A DNA stretch of 64,000 nt from an uncultured Phycisphaerales bacterium (GCA_903857265.1 CAIODZ010000056.1:1-64000); one strand, 5' to 3'; shown: positions 52,827-61,360, numbered from the stretch's first letter. Made by a program: numbers and translations. Notes: generated from the sequence alone by a model not told the origin.

Positions 52827-53795
52827 TCAATCTGGTTGTTTTTTGAAGTCATCGATAATATTCGACAGCGTTTCCTTAAGACCTGTTTTGGGCTCCCAGC
52901 CGATTGTTTTTTGTATTCGGTCAAGACAAGGCACGCGGCGCATCATATCCTCGATCGGCCTGCCGTATGCGATTTCGTATGGGATGAATTCTTTTTTGCT
53001 TTTGCTGCCTGTGATTTCAATTATCTTGTCGGCAAGGGCCTCAATGGTAATCTCTTCATCTGAACCGATGTTAAACACCTCGCCCATCGCATTACTGCAG
53101 TTCATCAGCCGGATAACGGCGTCCACGATGTCCCCAACATAACAAAAGCACCGGCTTTGTTTGCCGGTACCGTATATTCGTATAGGTTCGTTTTTGAGGG
53201 CCGATTCGATAAACCTCGGCACTACCATCCCGTACCTGCCTGTCTGTCGCGGGCCTATCGTATTGAAAAACCTCCCTATCACCACATCAAGTCCGTATTG
53301 CTGATGAAACGCGAAACCCAGAAACTCATCTACCGCCTTGCTGCACGCGTAAGCCCATCTCGGCATACTCGTGCTGCCCAGGACTATGTCGTCATTTTCA
53401 CGAAACGGCACTGATTCGCTCTTGCCGTAAACCTCACTGCTCGATGCGATGAAAACCGGGCATTTGTATTTATTCGCGATTTCGAGAACGACCTGTGTGC
53501 CTGCGATATTCGTCTCAATGGTATGCACGGGGCTATCAGCTATCAACTGAACGCCGACTGCTGCCGCCAGGTGGAATATCCTGTCACACCTTCTTACAGC
53601 CGACTCAATTACCGATTCATCGCGGATATCGCCCTTTACGAATTCAAAACCCGGCTTACCGACAAGGGCTGTGATATTTTTCAAACTGCCCGTGCTGAGG
53701 TTATCGACGACAATCACTTCGTTGCCATCTGCGACCAATCTTTGCGCCAAATGGGAACCTATAAAACCGGCTCCTCCCGTAACCAACGCCTTCAT
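52827..53795 (-). CDS. NAD-dependent sugar-nucleotide epimerase/dehydratase
   Basis: A 322-residue extended-SDR protein. The N-terminal GGAGFIGSHLAQRL (about 7-20) binds NAD, the LAAAVGVQ and SSSEVYGKSES segments follow, and the catalytic pair is YACSKAVDEF (Tyr-x3-Lys, about 150-154). GRFFNTIGPRQTG and CFCYVGDIVDAVIRL are typical of UDP-glucose/GlcNAc 4-epimerases and UDP-glucuronate decarboxylases. Either is possible. The last third is duplicated as the remnant at 50880. Confidence 0.93.
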   Translation of the reverse strand: MKALVTGGAGFIGSHLAQRLVADGNEVIVVDNLSTGSLKNITALVGKPGFEFVKGDIRDESVIESAVRRCDRIFHLAAAVGVQLIADSPVHTIETNIAGTQVVLEIANKYKCPVFIASSSEVYGKSESVPFRENDDIVLGSTSMPRWAYACSKAVDEFLGFAFHQQYGLDVVIGRFFNTIGPRQTGRYGMVVPRFIESALKNEPIRIYGTGKQSRCFCYVGDIVDAVIRLMNCSNAMGEVFNIGSDEEITIEALADKIIEITGSKSKKEFIPYEIAYGRPIEDMMRRVPCLDRIQKTIGWEPKTGLKETLSNIIDDFKKQPD

Positions 53796-54102
53796 TAATC
53801 CTCACTCAAAACAGGCAAAACAGTAAACCGAGGAATTCCGTCCAGACTCCGTCCCCTTCGGGTGCGCAAAAAAACACCCATCGCATCCCTGCGAGGGACT
53901 CAACATATCAAACCGTCAACATCCTGATAAACAGGCAATTATAGCATCCGGCAGTACTTTAGCCAAGACACAAAATCGCCCCCTGATTCATAACATAAGC
54001 ATCGGCGTATCAAGGAGATAGCTTTAGCTCCTCCTCTACTAAAAACCTACATTATAAGACCCAAAGTATACGCCAAAATCATGCCCTAAGTTCACCGCCG
54101 TC
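53796..54102. other. 307-base spacer with two short hairpins upstream of the epimerase
   Basis: Between the UroD-like operon and the glycan locus, both on the minus strand. GGGTG/CACCC (53860-53879) and TCCCT-GCG-AGGGA (53886-53898) form adjacent hairpins close to the epimerase start, and GGAG...CTCC lies near 54019-54037. It should hold the terminator of the upstream operon and the promoter of the locus; no clear U-tract or -35/-10 pair was found. Confidence 0.35.
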
Positions 54103-55152
54103 CTATTTGACAGCATCTTTTGTTCTGATGCAGTCAATCATCGCAAGATAGTTGCAATAAGGCACATATTCTGGGACGCTGTTGCCTGTTCCCAGGGCAT
54201 AGCCACCTCTTGTTGCGGCCTTAGCCAGCATTGCTTCGCAGCGTTGCCTTATCTGCTCAGGCGTTGACCGGCACATAAAATCCATATCTATGCCGCCCAA
54301 TATTGCGATTCTGCCGCCCCATTTGTCGTATGCCTGTTCAACGGGAATAATAACGTCTTCAAAGGAGTGTTTGGCGTCGAAGTTCATATCGTCGATGATG
54401 TCGTCCATAACCCTGTCAAGATTACCGCAAGAATGAAGAATCGCTGGTTTCCCCGCCTTGTGGATGGCTTTGACTATTTCTTGTGTCCATCCGAACACAT
54501 ACCGCCTCAAATCCGCGGGCGAAAGCATCGTAGCCGTCTTGAACCCCCAGTCATCGTTTACTATCAAAGCGCCAACAGTATCGAAAGCGGCGCATATTTC
54601 ATAATATCGGACCAGCCGGCTGCCAACCGCGTCAAATATGTCCTTCGCCAAATCCGCATCGTCGGCCAGCAGCATACACAACCGTTCAAACCCGACGAGC
54701 GAAATCACATTCTCCAAGACGCCGCACGGGCCATAAACTATCAGTTTCATCCCGGCAGGCAGCGAGTCCTTCGCCGATTCCAAACTGGAATAATCAAACG
54801 CATCGGCGTCGGGCCAGCGGTATGACTCAAAACTTTCCCGGTCGGTGATTGCGCTGCCCGCGTTCAGTGAAATAGTCGCCTTCCTTTCGATATCAGGCGT
54901 CTCAAACTTCATCTGCGAACCCATAACGGTAACATAATCGTATCCGGCAACCCTGAACGCCTCTGTTACCACGGGATTGAACGCCCCCCATTTCCAGTCC
55001 TTACCCTCCGCTCCAAGAAACCGGCCCGTGAGCTTCTCATAAAAAGGCCCGTTGAGAAAAAACTCAAACAGCGTCGGCCTGTCAGGTATCTGGCGGCGCA
55101 GTACTTTTAGTAGATTTTCGAAATCCGGCTTTCTCGTCACGCGTTGCCCCAT
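54103..55152 (-). CDS. Uroporphyrinogen decarboxylase-family protein
   Basis: A 349-residue (beta/alpha)8 protein of the UROD/MtaA-like superfamily. Conserved bits: DRPTLFEFFLNGPFYEKLTG, YDYVTVMGSQMKFE, a MKLIVYGPCGVLENVISLVGFE stretch, VNDDWGFKTATMLSPADLRRYVFGW, HSCGNLDRVMDDI and GGIDMDFMCRSTPEQIRQR. The HSCGN and NDDWG motifs are those of corrinoid-methyltransferase-type members rather than true HemE, so heme synthesis is unlikely. It ends the prfB-pepA-folE-PTPS run; start is 40 bases after the PTPS stop. Substrate unknown. Confidence 0.88.
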   Translation of the reverse strand: MGQRVTRKPDFENLLKVLRRQIPDRPTLFEFFLNGPFYEKLTGRFLGAEGKDWKWGAFNPVVTEAFRVAGYDYVTVMGSQMKFETPDIERKATISLNAGSAITDRESFESYRWPDADAFDYSSLESAKDSLPAGMKLIVYGPCGVLENVISLVGFERLCMLLADDADLAKDIFDAVGSRLVRYYEICAAFDTVGALIVNDDWGFKTATMLSPADLRRYVFGWTQEIVKAIHKAGKPAILHSCGNLDRVMDDIIDDMNFDAKHSFEDVIIPVEQAYDKWGGRIAILGGIDMDFMCRSTPEQIRQRCEAMLAKAATRGGYALGTGNSVPEYVPYCNYLAMIDCIRTKDAVK

Positions 55153-55192
55153 TCAAATAGTTGGCCTGCCATTTTTTCGTGGCAGGAAATCG

Positions 55193-55990
55193 TTACCCGT
55201 AATATGAGCTGTATGTCTTATCGGTTTCCCATACGGTAACGCAATGTAATGCGGCCGATTTGCCGAATTTGCCGACAATCCTGTCCCACGCGAATACGGC
55301 TATGTTCTCGACAGTGGGGGTTATCTGTTGAAACTCAGGCAAATCTTCGTTGAGATTCTTGTGGTCCACGACCTTTATCAGTTCCTGATTCACGACTTTT
55401 TCAAATCCTGCTGTCCGCAGCGCCTGGTCTGAAGGCCACTTAACCGTTACCTCGACAATGTAGTTATGCCCGTGGCCGGCGGGATTGGCGCACCTGCCAA
55501 AAACCTCGATATTCCGCTCCTCACTGAATTTTTCATTCCACAGTTTATGAGCCGCTGCAAACTCGAATTTTTCACTATAATAGACCATCGCACAATCCTT
55601 ATCATCTACCGCCAGCGTTCTGAAAGGGCTTAGCTTCAAGCTCAATTTTGATAATTGCGCCGAGCCGAACCCGTCGGCAAGTTTTCCCCACACAATTTTC
55701 AAAAGCCGGGCCAGCTCATCATAACCCGTATGCCGGGCCTCTCGATAGTCGGCTTTTATCTTCTCCGCAAAAACACCGACCGCGCAGTCCCGCACCTTCT
55801 GGTCGATGTCGCTGACGTTTACAATCAGTCCGGTTGCTTTATCCGCTTCGCCCTCCAGTTCGACCCCCAGTTCGAGAAATACAGCCAGCCCCTCGCCGGC
55901 CGGCTTCGAGGCAAACGAATTGAATCCCGCCTCGTCGGCAGGCAAAAACGGATTTATCGAAAATCGAACGTAGCGGCACAGCTTGTGCAT
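55193..55990 (-). CDS. 6-pyruvoyl-tetrahydropterin synthase family, tandem fused domains
   Basis: The start at ATG 55990 (265 aa) begins the pterin-synthase-like strand MHKLCRYVRFSINPF; an open frame runs 16 codons further but only through repeat DNA. Two PTPS/QueD-like modules are joined. The C-terminal one (about 138-265) has the zinc His H148 and GHGH (H173, H175) with catalytic C167 in FGRCANPAGHGHNY. The N-terminal one (about 5-132) keeps the scaffold (GLIVNVSDIDQKV) but lacks the Cys and His, so it is probably inactive. Directly downstream of folE, it likely acts on its product 7,8-dihydroneopterin triphosphate in queuosine, pterin or related synthesis. Confidence 0.88.
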   Translation of the reverse strand: MHKLCRYVRFSINPFLPADEAGFNSFASKPAGEGLAVFLELGVELEGEADKATGLIVNVSDIDQKVRDCAVGVFAEKIKADYREARHTGYDELARLLKIVWGKLADGFGSAQLSKLSLKLSPFRTLAVDDKDCAMVYYSEKFEFAAAHKLWNEKFSEERNIEVFGRCANPAGHGHNYIVEVTVKWPSDQALRTAGFEKVVNQELIKVVDHKNLNEDLPEFQQITPTVENIAVFAWDRIVGKFGKSAALHCVTVWETDKTYSSYYG

Positions 55991-56010
55991 AATTTCGTCG
56001 CCCGTTGCTC

Positions 56011-56059
56011 GTGACTCGTTACTCGAACTACGAGGCACGGGTCACGAGACACGAGTCAC
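56011..56059. repeat. ACGAG/CACGAG repeat with inverted symmetry
   Basis: Between folE and the PTPS gene, GTGACTCG (56011-56018) is inverted as CGAGTCAC (56052-56059); between them ACTCG and CGAG units recur, and CGGGTCACGAGACACGAGTC gives further short CACGAG copies. It can fold as a cruciform or a stem with internal arms. It looks like an inserted intergenic repeat of the same general kind as at 2188-2229. Confidence 0.6.
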
Positions 56060-56060
56060 A

Positions 56061-56645
56061 TTATTTGTTCCCGTGGTGTATCAAGCTCATAATTTCGTTT
56101 CTGCTTCTCGGGTCTTTTCTGAACAGCCCGCGAACTGCGCTTGTTACCATCACTGAGCCGGGCTTTTTTATCCCGCGAATTGTCATACAACTGTGTGCCG
56201 CTTCAAGCACAACCGCGACGCCCTGTGGTTTCAGATTAGTCATCAGGCAATCGGCTATCTGGTAAGTCAGCCGTTCCTGTGTCTGCAATCGACGCGCGAA
56301 GCAATCTACAATTCGCGCCAGCTTGCTTACGCCCAGGATTTTGCCCGAGGGCAGATACGCGACGTGAGCAGAACCGATGAAAGGCATCAAATGGTGTTCG
56401 CAAATACTGTAAAAAGGTATGTCACGCAAAAGCACGATTTCATCGTAGTTCTCGTTGAAAACCCGGCTGATGTGCGTATTCGGGTCGTCGTGCATACCGG
56501 CCAGAAGCTCGCCATACATCCTCGCTACCCTGGCGGGCGTGTCCTTCAGACCATCGCGGTTAAGGTCCTCGCCGACCGCCGAAAGAATTTCTCTGACTGC
56601 CTTTTCAATTTTTGCCTCATCAATTTTTTTCTTTTGTTTTGTCAT
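56061..56645 (-). CDS. folE: GTP cyclohydrolase I
   Basis: Converts GTP to 7,8-dihydroneopterin triphosphate. The 194-residue length is normal for the single-domain bacterial enzyme. Zinc ligands C83 and H86 ([10 protein letters not shown]) and C153 (HSCMTIRG) are in place, with [24 protein letters not shown] and a closing [10 protein letters not shown]. It lies 15 bases after pepA and 70 bases before the PTPS gene, consistent with one pterin or queuosine branch. No folP/folK or queC/D/E genes are near. Confidence 0.97.
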   Translation of the reverse strand: MTKQKKKIDEAKIEKAVREILSAVGEDLNRDGLKDTPARVARMYGELLAGMHDDPNTHISRVFNENYDEIVLLRDIPFYSICEHHLMPFIGSAHVAYLPSGKILGVSKLARIVDCFARRLQTQERLTYQIADCLMTNLKPQGVAVVLEAAHSCMTIRGIKKPGSVMVTSAVRGLFRKDPRSRNEIMSLIHHGNK

Positions 56646-56660
56646 ATCAATCAGCCAATA

Positions 56661-58205
56661 TCACTTTCTTTTTTTTCCGCCTGTAAGATTCATAAGATAC
56701 GTTGTCAATAGGCGCACGCCGAATGCGCTTGCGCCCTCTGCCGCCGATGCCGTCGGCTTTTCGAAACAATCAACCCCCGCGATGTCTAAGTGCGCCCATT
56801 TTTTGTCGCCGACGAACTGCCTCAAAAACGCCGCCGCTGTGCACGCTCCGCCCCACCTGCCTCCGCTGTTTTTCAGGTCCGCTATTTTACTTTTCATTTC
56901 CTCCGCGTAGTCGTCCCCGCAGGGAAGCTGCCAGACCTTTTCGCCGCTGGTTTTCGCTGCTTCTTCGAGGTCTTTGTTCAATTGTTCATTGTTGCCCATC
57001 AGCCCCGCCATAAATGTCCCCAAGGCGACGACGCAGGCGCCGGTCAGCGTTGCAACATCTATAATAACGTCGCAGTTTTGTTTTACGGCGTAATGCAGCG
57101 CGTCGCAAAGTATCATTCTTCCTTCGGCATCGGTATTTTGAATCTCAACCGTTTTGCCTGAGTATGTCGTAACGATATCGCCGGGCCTGTAGCTTGTGCC
57201 GCTTGGCATATTCTCCGCTGAGGGCACTATCGCCATCAGGTTCACGGGCAGTTTCAATTCCGCTGCCGCCTTTGCCGCAGCCAGCACCGTGATGCCCCCC
57301 GTCTTGTCGAGCTTCATCTGCTCCATATTCTGTGCCGGCTTTATGCTTATCCCGCCCGAATCAAACGTTATCGCCTTGCCCACAAAAGCGACTGTTGGCA
57401 GTTTGCTCGCTTTGCCTTTCGGGGAGTATTTCACGATTATCAATCTCGGCGGCGTCTTTGACCCGCTGCCAACCGCCAGAATCCCGCCCATGCCCAATTT
57501 AGCCAATTGCTTTTCGTCGAGCACCGTGCAGCTAAGCCCTTTTGTGTTTCTTGCGAGCTTTTTCGCCTCCGCCGCAAGCGATGGGGGGTTTATAACGTTG
57601 CCGGGCCTGTTAGCAAGCGCCCGTGCGTAACTCTGGGCCTTACCGATAATGGCCCCTTTGAATAATCCGTCTTCGAGCTGTTTGGTTTTCGCAGCGTTAT
57701 CGTCAATCACCTCGACAACGAGCGAATCCGTCCTGCCGTCCTCATCAGACGTAATATATTCGTCGTAACGGAAACTTCCGTAATATATTCCTTCAGCCAT
57801 TGCCTGCGCCAAAAGCCCCGGCTCGAACTTCGCGCCAAAAGCCCGGTGAAGTGCGACTGCCATTGTCTTCGCTTTCATTCCAACCGCTTTATTAGCTGCC
57901 AATGCAGCCGCTTGTCTGATAGTGTCGATTGTCGCCTCTTTCTGTTCACCTAATCCAACGATAAGCACGCGTTGCGCGCCTATATGATTGTTGCCGTATA
58001 TAAGGGCGCTGGTCCCGGTTTTTCCTTTGAAGTCGCCGAGTTTTACGACCTGCTCGATAGCCCCGCCGAGTTTTTTACACAGTTCGATGATTTCCGGCAG
58101 AGGTTTTTTACCGTCCGAGAAATGACCTATCGCCAGCATCTGAGTTTTACATTCGGCCAATGCCGCCGACCTGGTTTTCAATTCAACCTCAATTATTTTC
58201 TTCAT
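56661..58205 (-). CDS. pepA: Leucyl aminopeptidase
   Basis: Cytosolic M17 aminopeptidase, 514 residues, with two zinc or manganese ions. N-domain (about 1-170) and catalytic domain with VGKAITFDSGGISIKPAQNM (metal-binding Lys and Asp, about 273-291), MKLDKTGG, and NTDAEGRMILCDAL (about 355-368). The Lys/Arg of the bicarbonate site (GR) is kept. The start overlaps the prfB stop by 17 bases, so the two genes are translationally coupled. Confidence 0.97.
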   Translation of the reverse strand: MKKIIEVELKTRSAALAECKTQMLAIGHFSDGKKPLPEIIELCKKLGGAIEQVVKLGDFKGKTGTSALIYGNNHIGAQRVLIVGLGEQKEATIDTIRQAAALAANKAVGMKAKTMAVALHRAFGAKFEPGLLAQAMAEGIYYGSFRYDEYITSDEDGRTDSLVVEVIDDNAAKTKQLEDGLFKGAIIGKAQSYARALANRPGNVINPPSLAAEAKKLARNTKGLSCTVLDEKQLAKLGMGGILAVGSGSKTPPRLIIVKYSPKGKASKLPTVAFVGKAITFDSGGISIKPAQNMEQMKLDKTGGITVLAAAKAAAELKLPVNLMAIVPSAENMPSGTSYRPGDIVTTYSGKTVEIQNTDAEGRMILCDALHYAVKQNCDVIIDVATLTGACVVALGTFMAGLMGNNEQLNKDLEEAAKTSGEKVWQLPCGDDYAEEMKSKIADLKNSGGRWGGACTAAAFLRQFVGDKKWAHLDIAGVDCFEKPTASAAEGASAFGVRLLTTYLMNLTGGKKRK

Positions 58206-59344
58206 TTTTTTCCACCTTTATTTTTGATGCCCTTGCGTTTGGTTTGCCTTTAGCGCGATGATGCAGGTATGCCTCAATAAATTCCTCGATATCCCCGTTG
58301 AGCACCGCGTCAACTTTTCCCGTCTCACAATCGGTGCGATGGTCTTTTATTAACTGGTATGGCTGCAACACATAGCTGCGAATCTGGTTGCCCCAGGCAA
58401 TCTCGCCCTTTGCGTCGTATTGCTTCGCAGTCTCGGCATCACGTTTTTGCTGCTCAATCATATACAATTTCGCCTTGAGCATTTTCATTGCGTATGCGCG
58501 GTTTTTGTGCTGGCTCCGCTCGTTCTGGCACTGAACAACAATACCCGTTGGCTTGTGCAGCATCCGGACCGCCGAGCTTGTCTTGTTGACGTGCTGACCG
58601 CCAGCCCCGCCCGCTCGGTAATAATCAATCTTTAAATCCTCTTCCTTTATCTCGATATCAATGTCCTCATCAAATTCAGGAATACAATCGACCGCCGCGA
58701 AGCTCGTATGCCTGCGTTTGTTGGAATCAAAAGGACTTATTCTGACAAGCCGATGCACGCCAACTTCGCATGACAGTTTCCCGTATGCGAAAGGTCCTTT
58801 TACCTGGAGCGTTATCGACCGTATCCCCGCCTCTTCGCCGGGCGTAATATCCATCTCGCTATACTGATATTTGTTGGCGTCGAAGTAGCGGGTGTACATT
58901 CTTAAAAGCATACTCACCCAGTCGCAGCTTTCGGTCCCGCCCGCGCCGGCGTGAATACTGAAAAAGCAATTCTTCGTATCGTTCGGTCCGCTGAGCAAAC
59001 CCGTTAATTCTATCTGCTCGCAGCGTTTTGCAATCGTCGCCAAATCGTCTTCTAATTGTGCCAGCTCCTCAGGGTCCGATTCAACGGCCATTTCAAAAAG
59101 CTCAGTCAAATCCTGCGCTTCCCTGCTGACTTCCTCTACCGGCTCAATTATCGCTTTCAATGCGCTTAGCCGGGAAACAACCCCCTGTGCTACTTCCTGA
59201 TTGTCCCAGAAACCCGGACTGCTCATTTTCTCCTGTAGTTGCGCAAACTCCGCTCTTTTGCCAGCCAGGTCAAAGCCAGTCCCGGATATTTTCCACCCGG
59301 GCCTTCAACTCCGCTATTCCGCTTTTTAATTGCGCAACTTCCAT
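58189..59344 (-). CDS. prfB: Peptide chain release factor 2 (programmed +1 frameshift)
   Basis: Terminates translation at UGA and UAA. The main frame from 59226 (345 codons) begins MSSPGFWDN, which is not the true start: upstream, the ATG at 59344 opens 24 codons (MEVAQLKSGIAELKARVENIRDWL) ending CTT TGA C at 59275-59269. Reading CTT then shifting to GAC joins to DLAGKRAEFAQLQEK and the main frame, giving 384 aa. SPF (RISPFDSNK) and GGQ (GAGGQHVNKTSSAVR) motifs are intact. The UGA is the usual autoregulatory stop. The protein is somewhat longer than the common 365, mostly at the C-terminus. The gene leads the operon. Confidence 0.95.
59269..59275 (-). promoter_or_regulatory. prfB: prfB +1 frameshift site CTTTGAC
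   Basis: The site (complement of GTCAAAG) places UGA after CUU, followed by C. The stimulatory ribosome-binding element is weak: CGGGACTGG rather than AGGGGGT sits just upstream, so slippage may rely mainly on the UGA-C context. Confidence 0.85.
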
Positions 59345-59441
59345 AATTCTCGTGCTTATAACACATTAAGCCGCAATATGCAATCCCGCCGGATGATTAG
59401 TAGTGTCCTAATTTTTGAAAATTTACACTAAAACAAGAAAT

Positions 59442-59807
59442 TTATTGCGGGTGATTAGTGATGATTATCTTCGTCTTGCATTCGGGGCAAATCGCACTAC
59501 TACCGTAATCTGTAATGACGTGTATGGCCTTGCCATCCAACTCAAAACAACGCGGGCAATAAGAAGCTTTCTCGATTTTACCATCCGCATCCTTGGCCCA
59601 GTACACATTACCGAAGAGGAACATCCTTCCCGCTTTTATTGCAGCGTCTTTGGCAAGTTGCTTCTCTGTTTCTTCCAGCCTGCTTTGCGTTTCAGAAAGC
59701 TTTTGTTGGAGTTCGAGGTACTTGTTTATGCTGGCTACTTTGGCAAGATTAGCGGGGAGGGCTATGAGTTGTTTAAGCCACACCCAGATTATATTGAGAA
59801 GGCCCAT
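59442..59807 (-). CDS. Small coiled-coil zinc-ribbon protein in the island
   Basis: The start is placed at ATG 59807 (121 aa), with AGGG 8 bases upstream; an in-frame ATG six codons earlier is less supported. An amphipathic/hydrophobic N-terminus (GLLNIIWVWLKQLIALPANL) leads into a coiled coil (about 27-58, rich in Leu/Glu/Gln) and a zinc ribbon with CPRC (near 83-86) and CPEC (near 106-109). It may associate with the membrane through the N-terminus. Family and role are unknown. It is the left gene of the inverted-repeat island, divergent from the next. Confidence 0.7.
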   Translation of the reverse strand: MGLLNIIWVWLKQLIALPANLAKVASINKYLELQQKLSETQSRLEETEKQLAKDAAIKAGRMFLFGNVYWAKDADGKIEKASYCPRCFELDGKAIHVITDYGSSAICPECKTKIIITNHPQ

Positions 59808-59949
59808 TGCATTATCCCTGAACATTAAATGAATGTAGCCTAATATAGCAGGTTTTAGCTTTTTGACAAGTAAAGATGGGTGTTGGTAGTGTCCTAATTT
59901 GAAAATAAATGCTTTACGGGGCCTATATGCTTGTTTATGCTTTTAGGGT

Positions 59950-60519
59950 ATGTCCGGCTTTCTTCAATACTATTGGGATGTTTTCTGCTTGGCCTTTCAG
60001 GGGGCTTGGGCAATTACTGAAGTTATTGCGGGCGTTATTGCGATTATTGGTGGTTTTATCGTATGGAAGCGTCCAGGCTGGGAATCAACTATGAAAAATT
60101 TACTATGGATGATTCCCGTGGGTATTTTTACTTTATTGTTACTCATAAGGTTGGCAATAGCCCCATATACCATACATCAAAATCAACAACAGCAAATAAT
60201 TGAATTGCAAAAGAGAGAAGAAGTGGCAATGACTTCTAAGCAAGACATAAGGTCTTTTCTTGAATCTATCAATCCGGAAATTTTAAAAAAAATAGATGTA
60301 GGACAAAAAGAAATTCGTATATTTATTGGCAAACCAAACGCAATGAAACTGGTTGATTTTTCCACATATCCAAACTTCTATAAGTTTTTATTTTTCCAGC
60401 AGAGTGATGACAAAACTTTTCCAGACCTTCCAAAAGATGGTTTTATAAATCAATTAGACGCAAATGAAGTTTGGTTGTACGGATATTATCTTTACCCAAG
60501 AGATGCGATTAAAAAATAA
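59950..60519 (+). CDS. Unknown membrane-anchored protein in the island
   Basis: A 189-residue protein with two hydrophobic segments (about 18-40, ITEVIAGVIAIIGGFIVW, and 53-70, IPVGIFTLLLLIRLAI), a Gln/Glu-rich linker (about 75-95), and a soluble C-terminal domain (about 96-189) with no Cys pair. The soluble part has KIDVGQKEIRIFIGKPNAMK and FPDLPKDGFINQL. No family recognised. Its upstream sequence contains the middle copy of the island repeat, which may carry its promoter. Confidence 0.7.
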   Translation: MSGFLQYYWDVFCLAFQGAWAITEVIAGVIAIIGGFIVWKRPGWESTMKNLLWMIPVGIFTLLLLIRLAIAPYTIHQNQQQQIIELQKREEVAMTSKQDIRSFLESINPEILKKIDVGQKEIRIFIGKPNAMKLVDFSTYPNFYKFLFFQQSDDKTFPDLPKDGFINQLDANEVWLYGYYLYPRDAIKK

Positions 60520-60696
60520 CAAAGATTTAAGGCTTGAAAGAGTCAACCCCATTCCCATCGTCCGTCTTATGCTTTAGTAATTATTTTATTCAAATTAGGA
60601 CACTGCCGGAGGATTATTGATTCCCAAAAACAACCCAATAATGTATGATTACTTTTTTAGATAAGATATGGAACCCAGGTTTTGAAAGGTTTATCA

Positions 60697-61341
60697 ATGA
60701 GCGAAGTTAATAAAACAAGCTCTTCAGCCCTGAAATCATTGTTTATCCCCTGTGCGACGGTGTTCATATCGAGCTTCTGCATTATGGTTATTGAGCTTGT
60801 CGCGGGTCGAATAATCGCGCGGTTCCTCGGCTCGTCGCTTTACACCTGGACCAGCGTCATAGGCGTCGTCCTGGCGGGCATCACCATCGGCAACTATACG
60901 GGCGGACGGCTCGCAGACCGATTCAAGCCCGTCAAAGTGCTATCCATATTTTTCGCGATTTGCGCCTTCGCCTGCGTTGCCACCATCGTATTAAACAACC
61001 TCGTGGGCGGGTGGACATGGCTTTGGCAGTTTAACTGGCCTGCAAGAATACTCCTTCACGTCACAGTTGTATTCCTGCTCCCCTCGGCGCTTCTGGGCAC
61101 AATCAGTCCGGTGGTGGCTAAAATGGCGCTCGAAAGGGGACTCCCAACGGGCAGGACAGTAGGCGACATCTACGCCTGGGGTGCAGCGGGCAGTATCGCA
61201 GGGACATTTGCCGCCGGCTATTACCTCATCGCGCTGATGGGAACAATATCAATAATCTATTGTATAGCCGCGGTTATGATTGTGATGGCGTTGTTCTATG
61301 GTGCGGCCTTGCGTGCGGGCAAGGCAAAAGTCGCTTTATAA
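60697..61341 (+). CDS. Spermidine-synthase-like membrane protein, membrane half only
   Basis: Start is placed at ATG 60697 (214 aa), with AAAGG 8 bases upstream; a TTG five codons earlier is also open. Six or so membrane segments resemble the N-terminal domain of fused MFS/spermidine synthases: FISSFCIMVIELVAGRIIARFLGSSLYTWTSVIGVVLAGITIGNYTGGRLADRF (about 16-69) and LLPSALLGTISPVVAKMAL. The spermidine synthase domain that normally follows is absent, and the open frame ends at 61341 before the opposing glycosyltransferase. It may be a truncated remnant or a free-standing membrane protein. Confidence 0.72.
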   Translation: MSEVNKTSSSALKSLFIPCATVFISSFCIMVIELVAGRIIARFLGSSLYTWTSVIGVVLAGITIGNYTGGRLADRFKPVKVLSIFFAICAFACVATIVLNNLVGGWTWLWQFNWPARILLHVTVVFLLPSALLGTISPVVAKMALERGLPTGRTVGDIYAWGAAGSIAGTFAAGYYLIALMGTISIIYCIAAVMIVMALFYGAALRAGKAKVAL

Positions 61342-61360
61342 TATCTATCCCCACAGGCAG

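Larger units (their letters stand above)
59388..60616. mobile_element. Inverted-repeat-bounded island with two genes, no transposase
   Basis: AGTGTCCTAATTT occurs at 59402-59414 and, inverted (AAATTAGGACACT), at 60592-60604. Just outside lie near-identical direct repeats GCCGGATGATTA (59388-59399) and GCCGGAGGATTA (60605-60616), like a target-site duplication of 12 bases with one change; the left one is two bases from the repeat. A third copy of AGTGTCCTAATTT is at 59888-59900, between the two divergent genes inside. No transposase or recombinase is encoded. It may be a non-autonomous transposon or two such units side by side. Confidence 0.55.
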
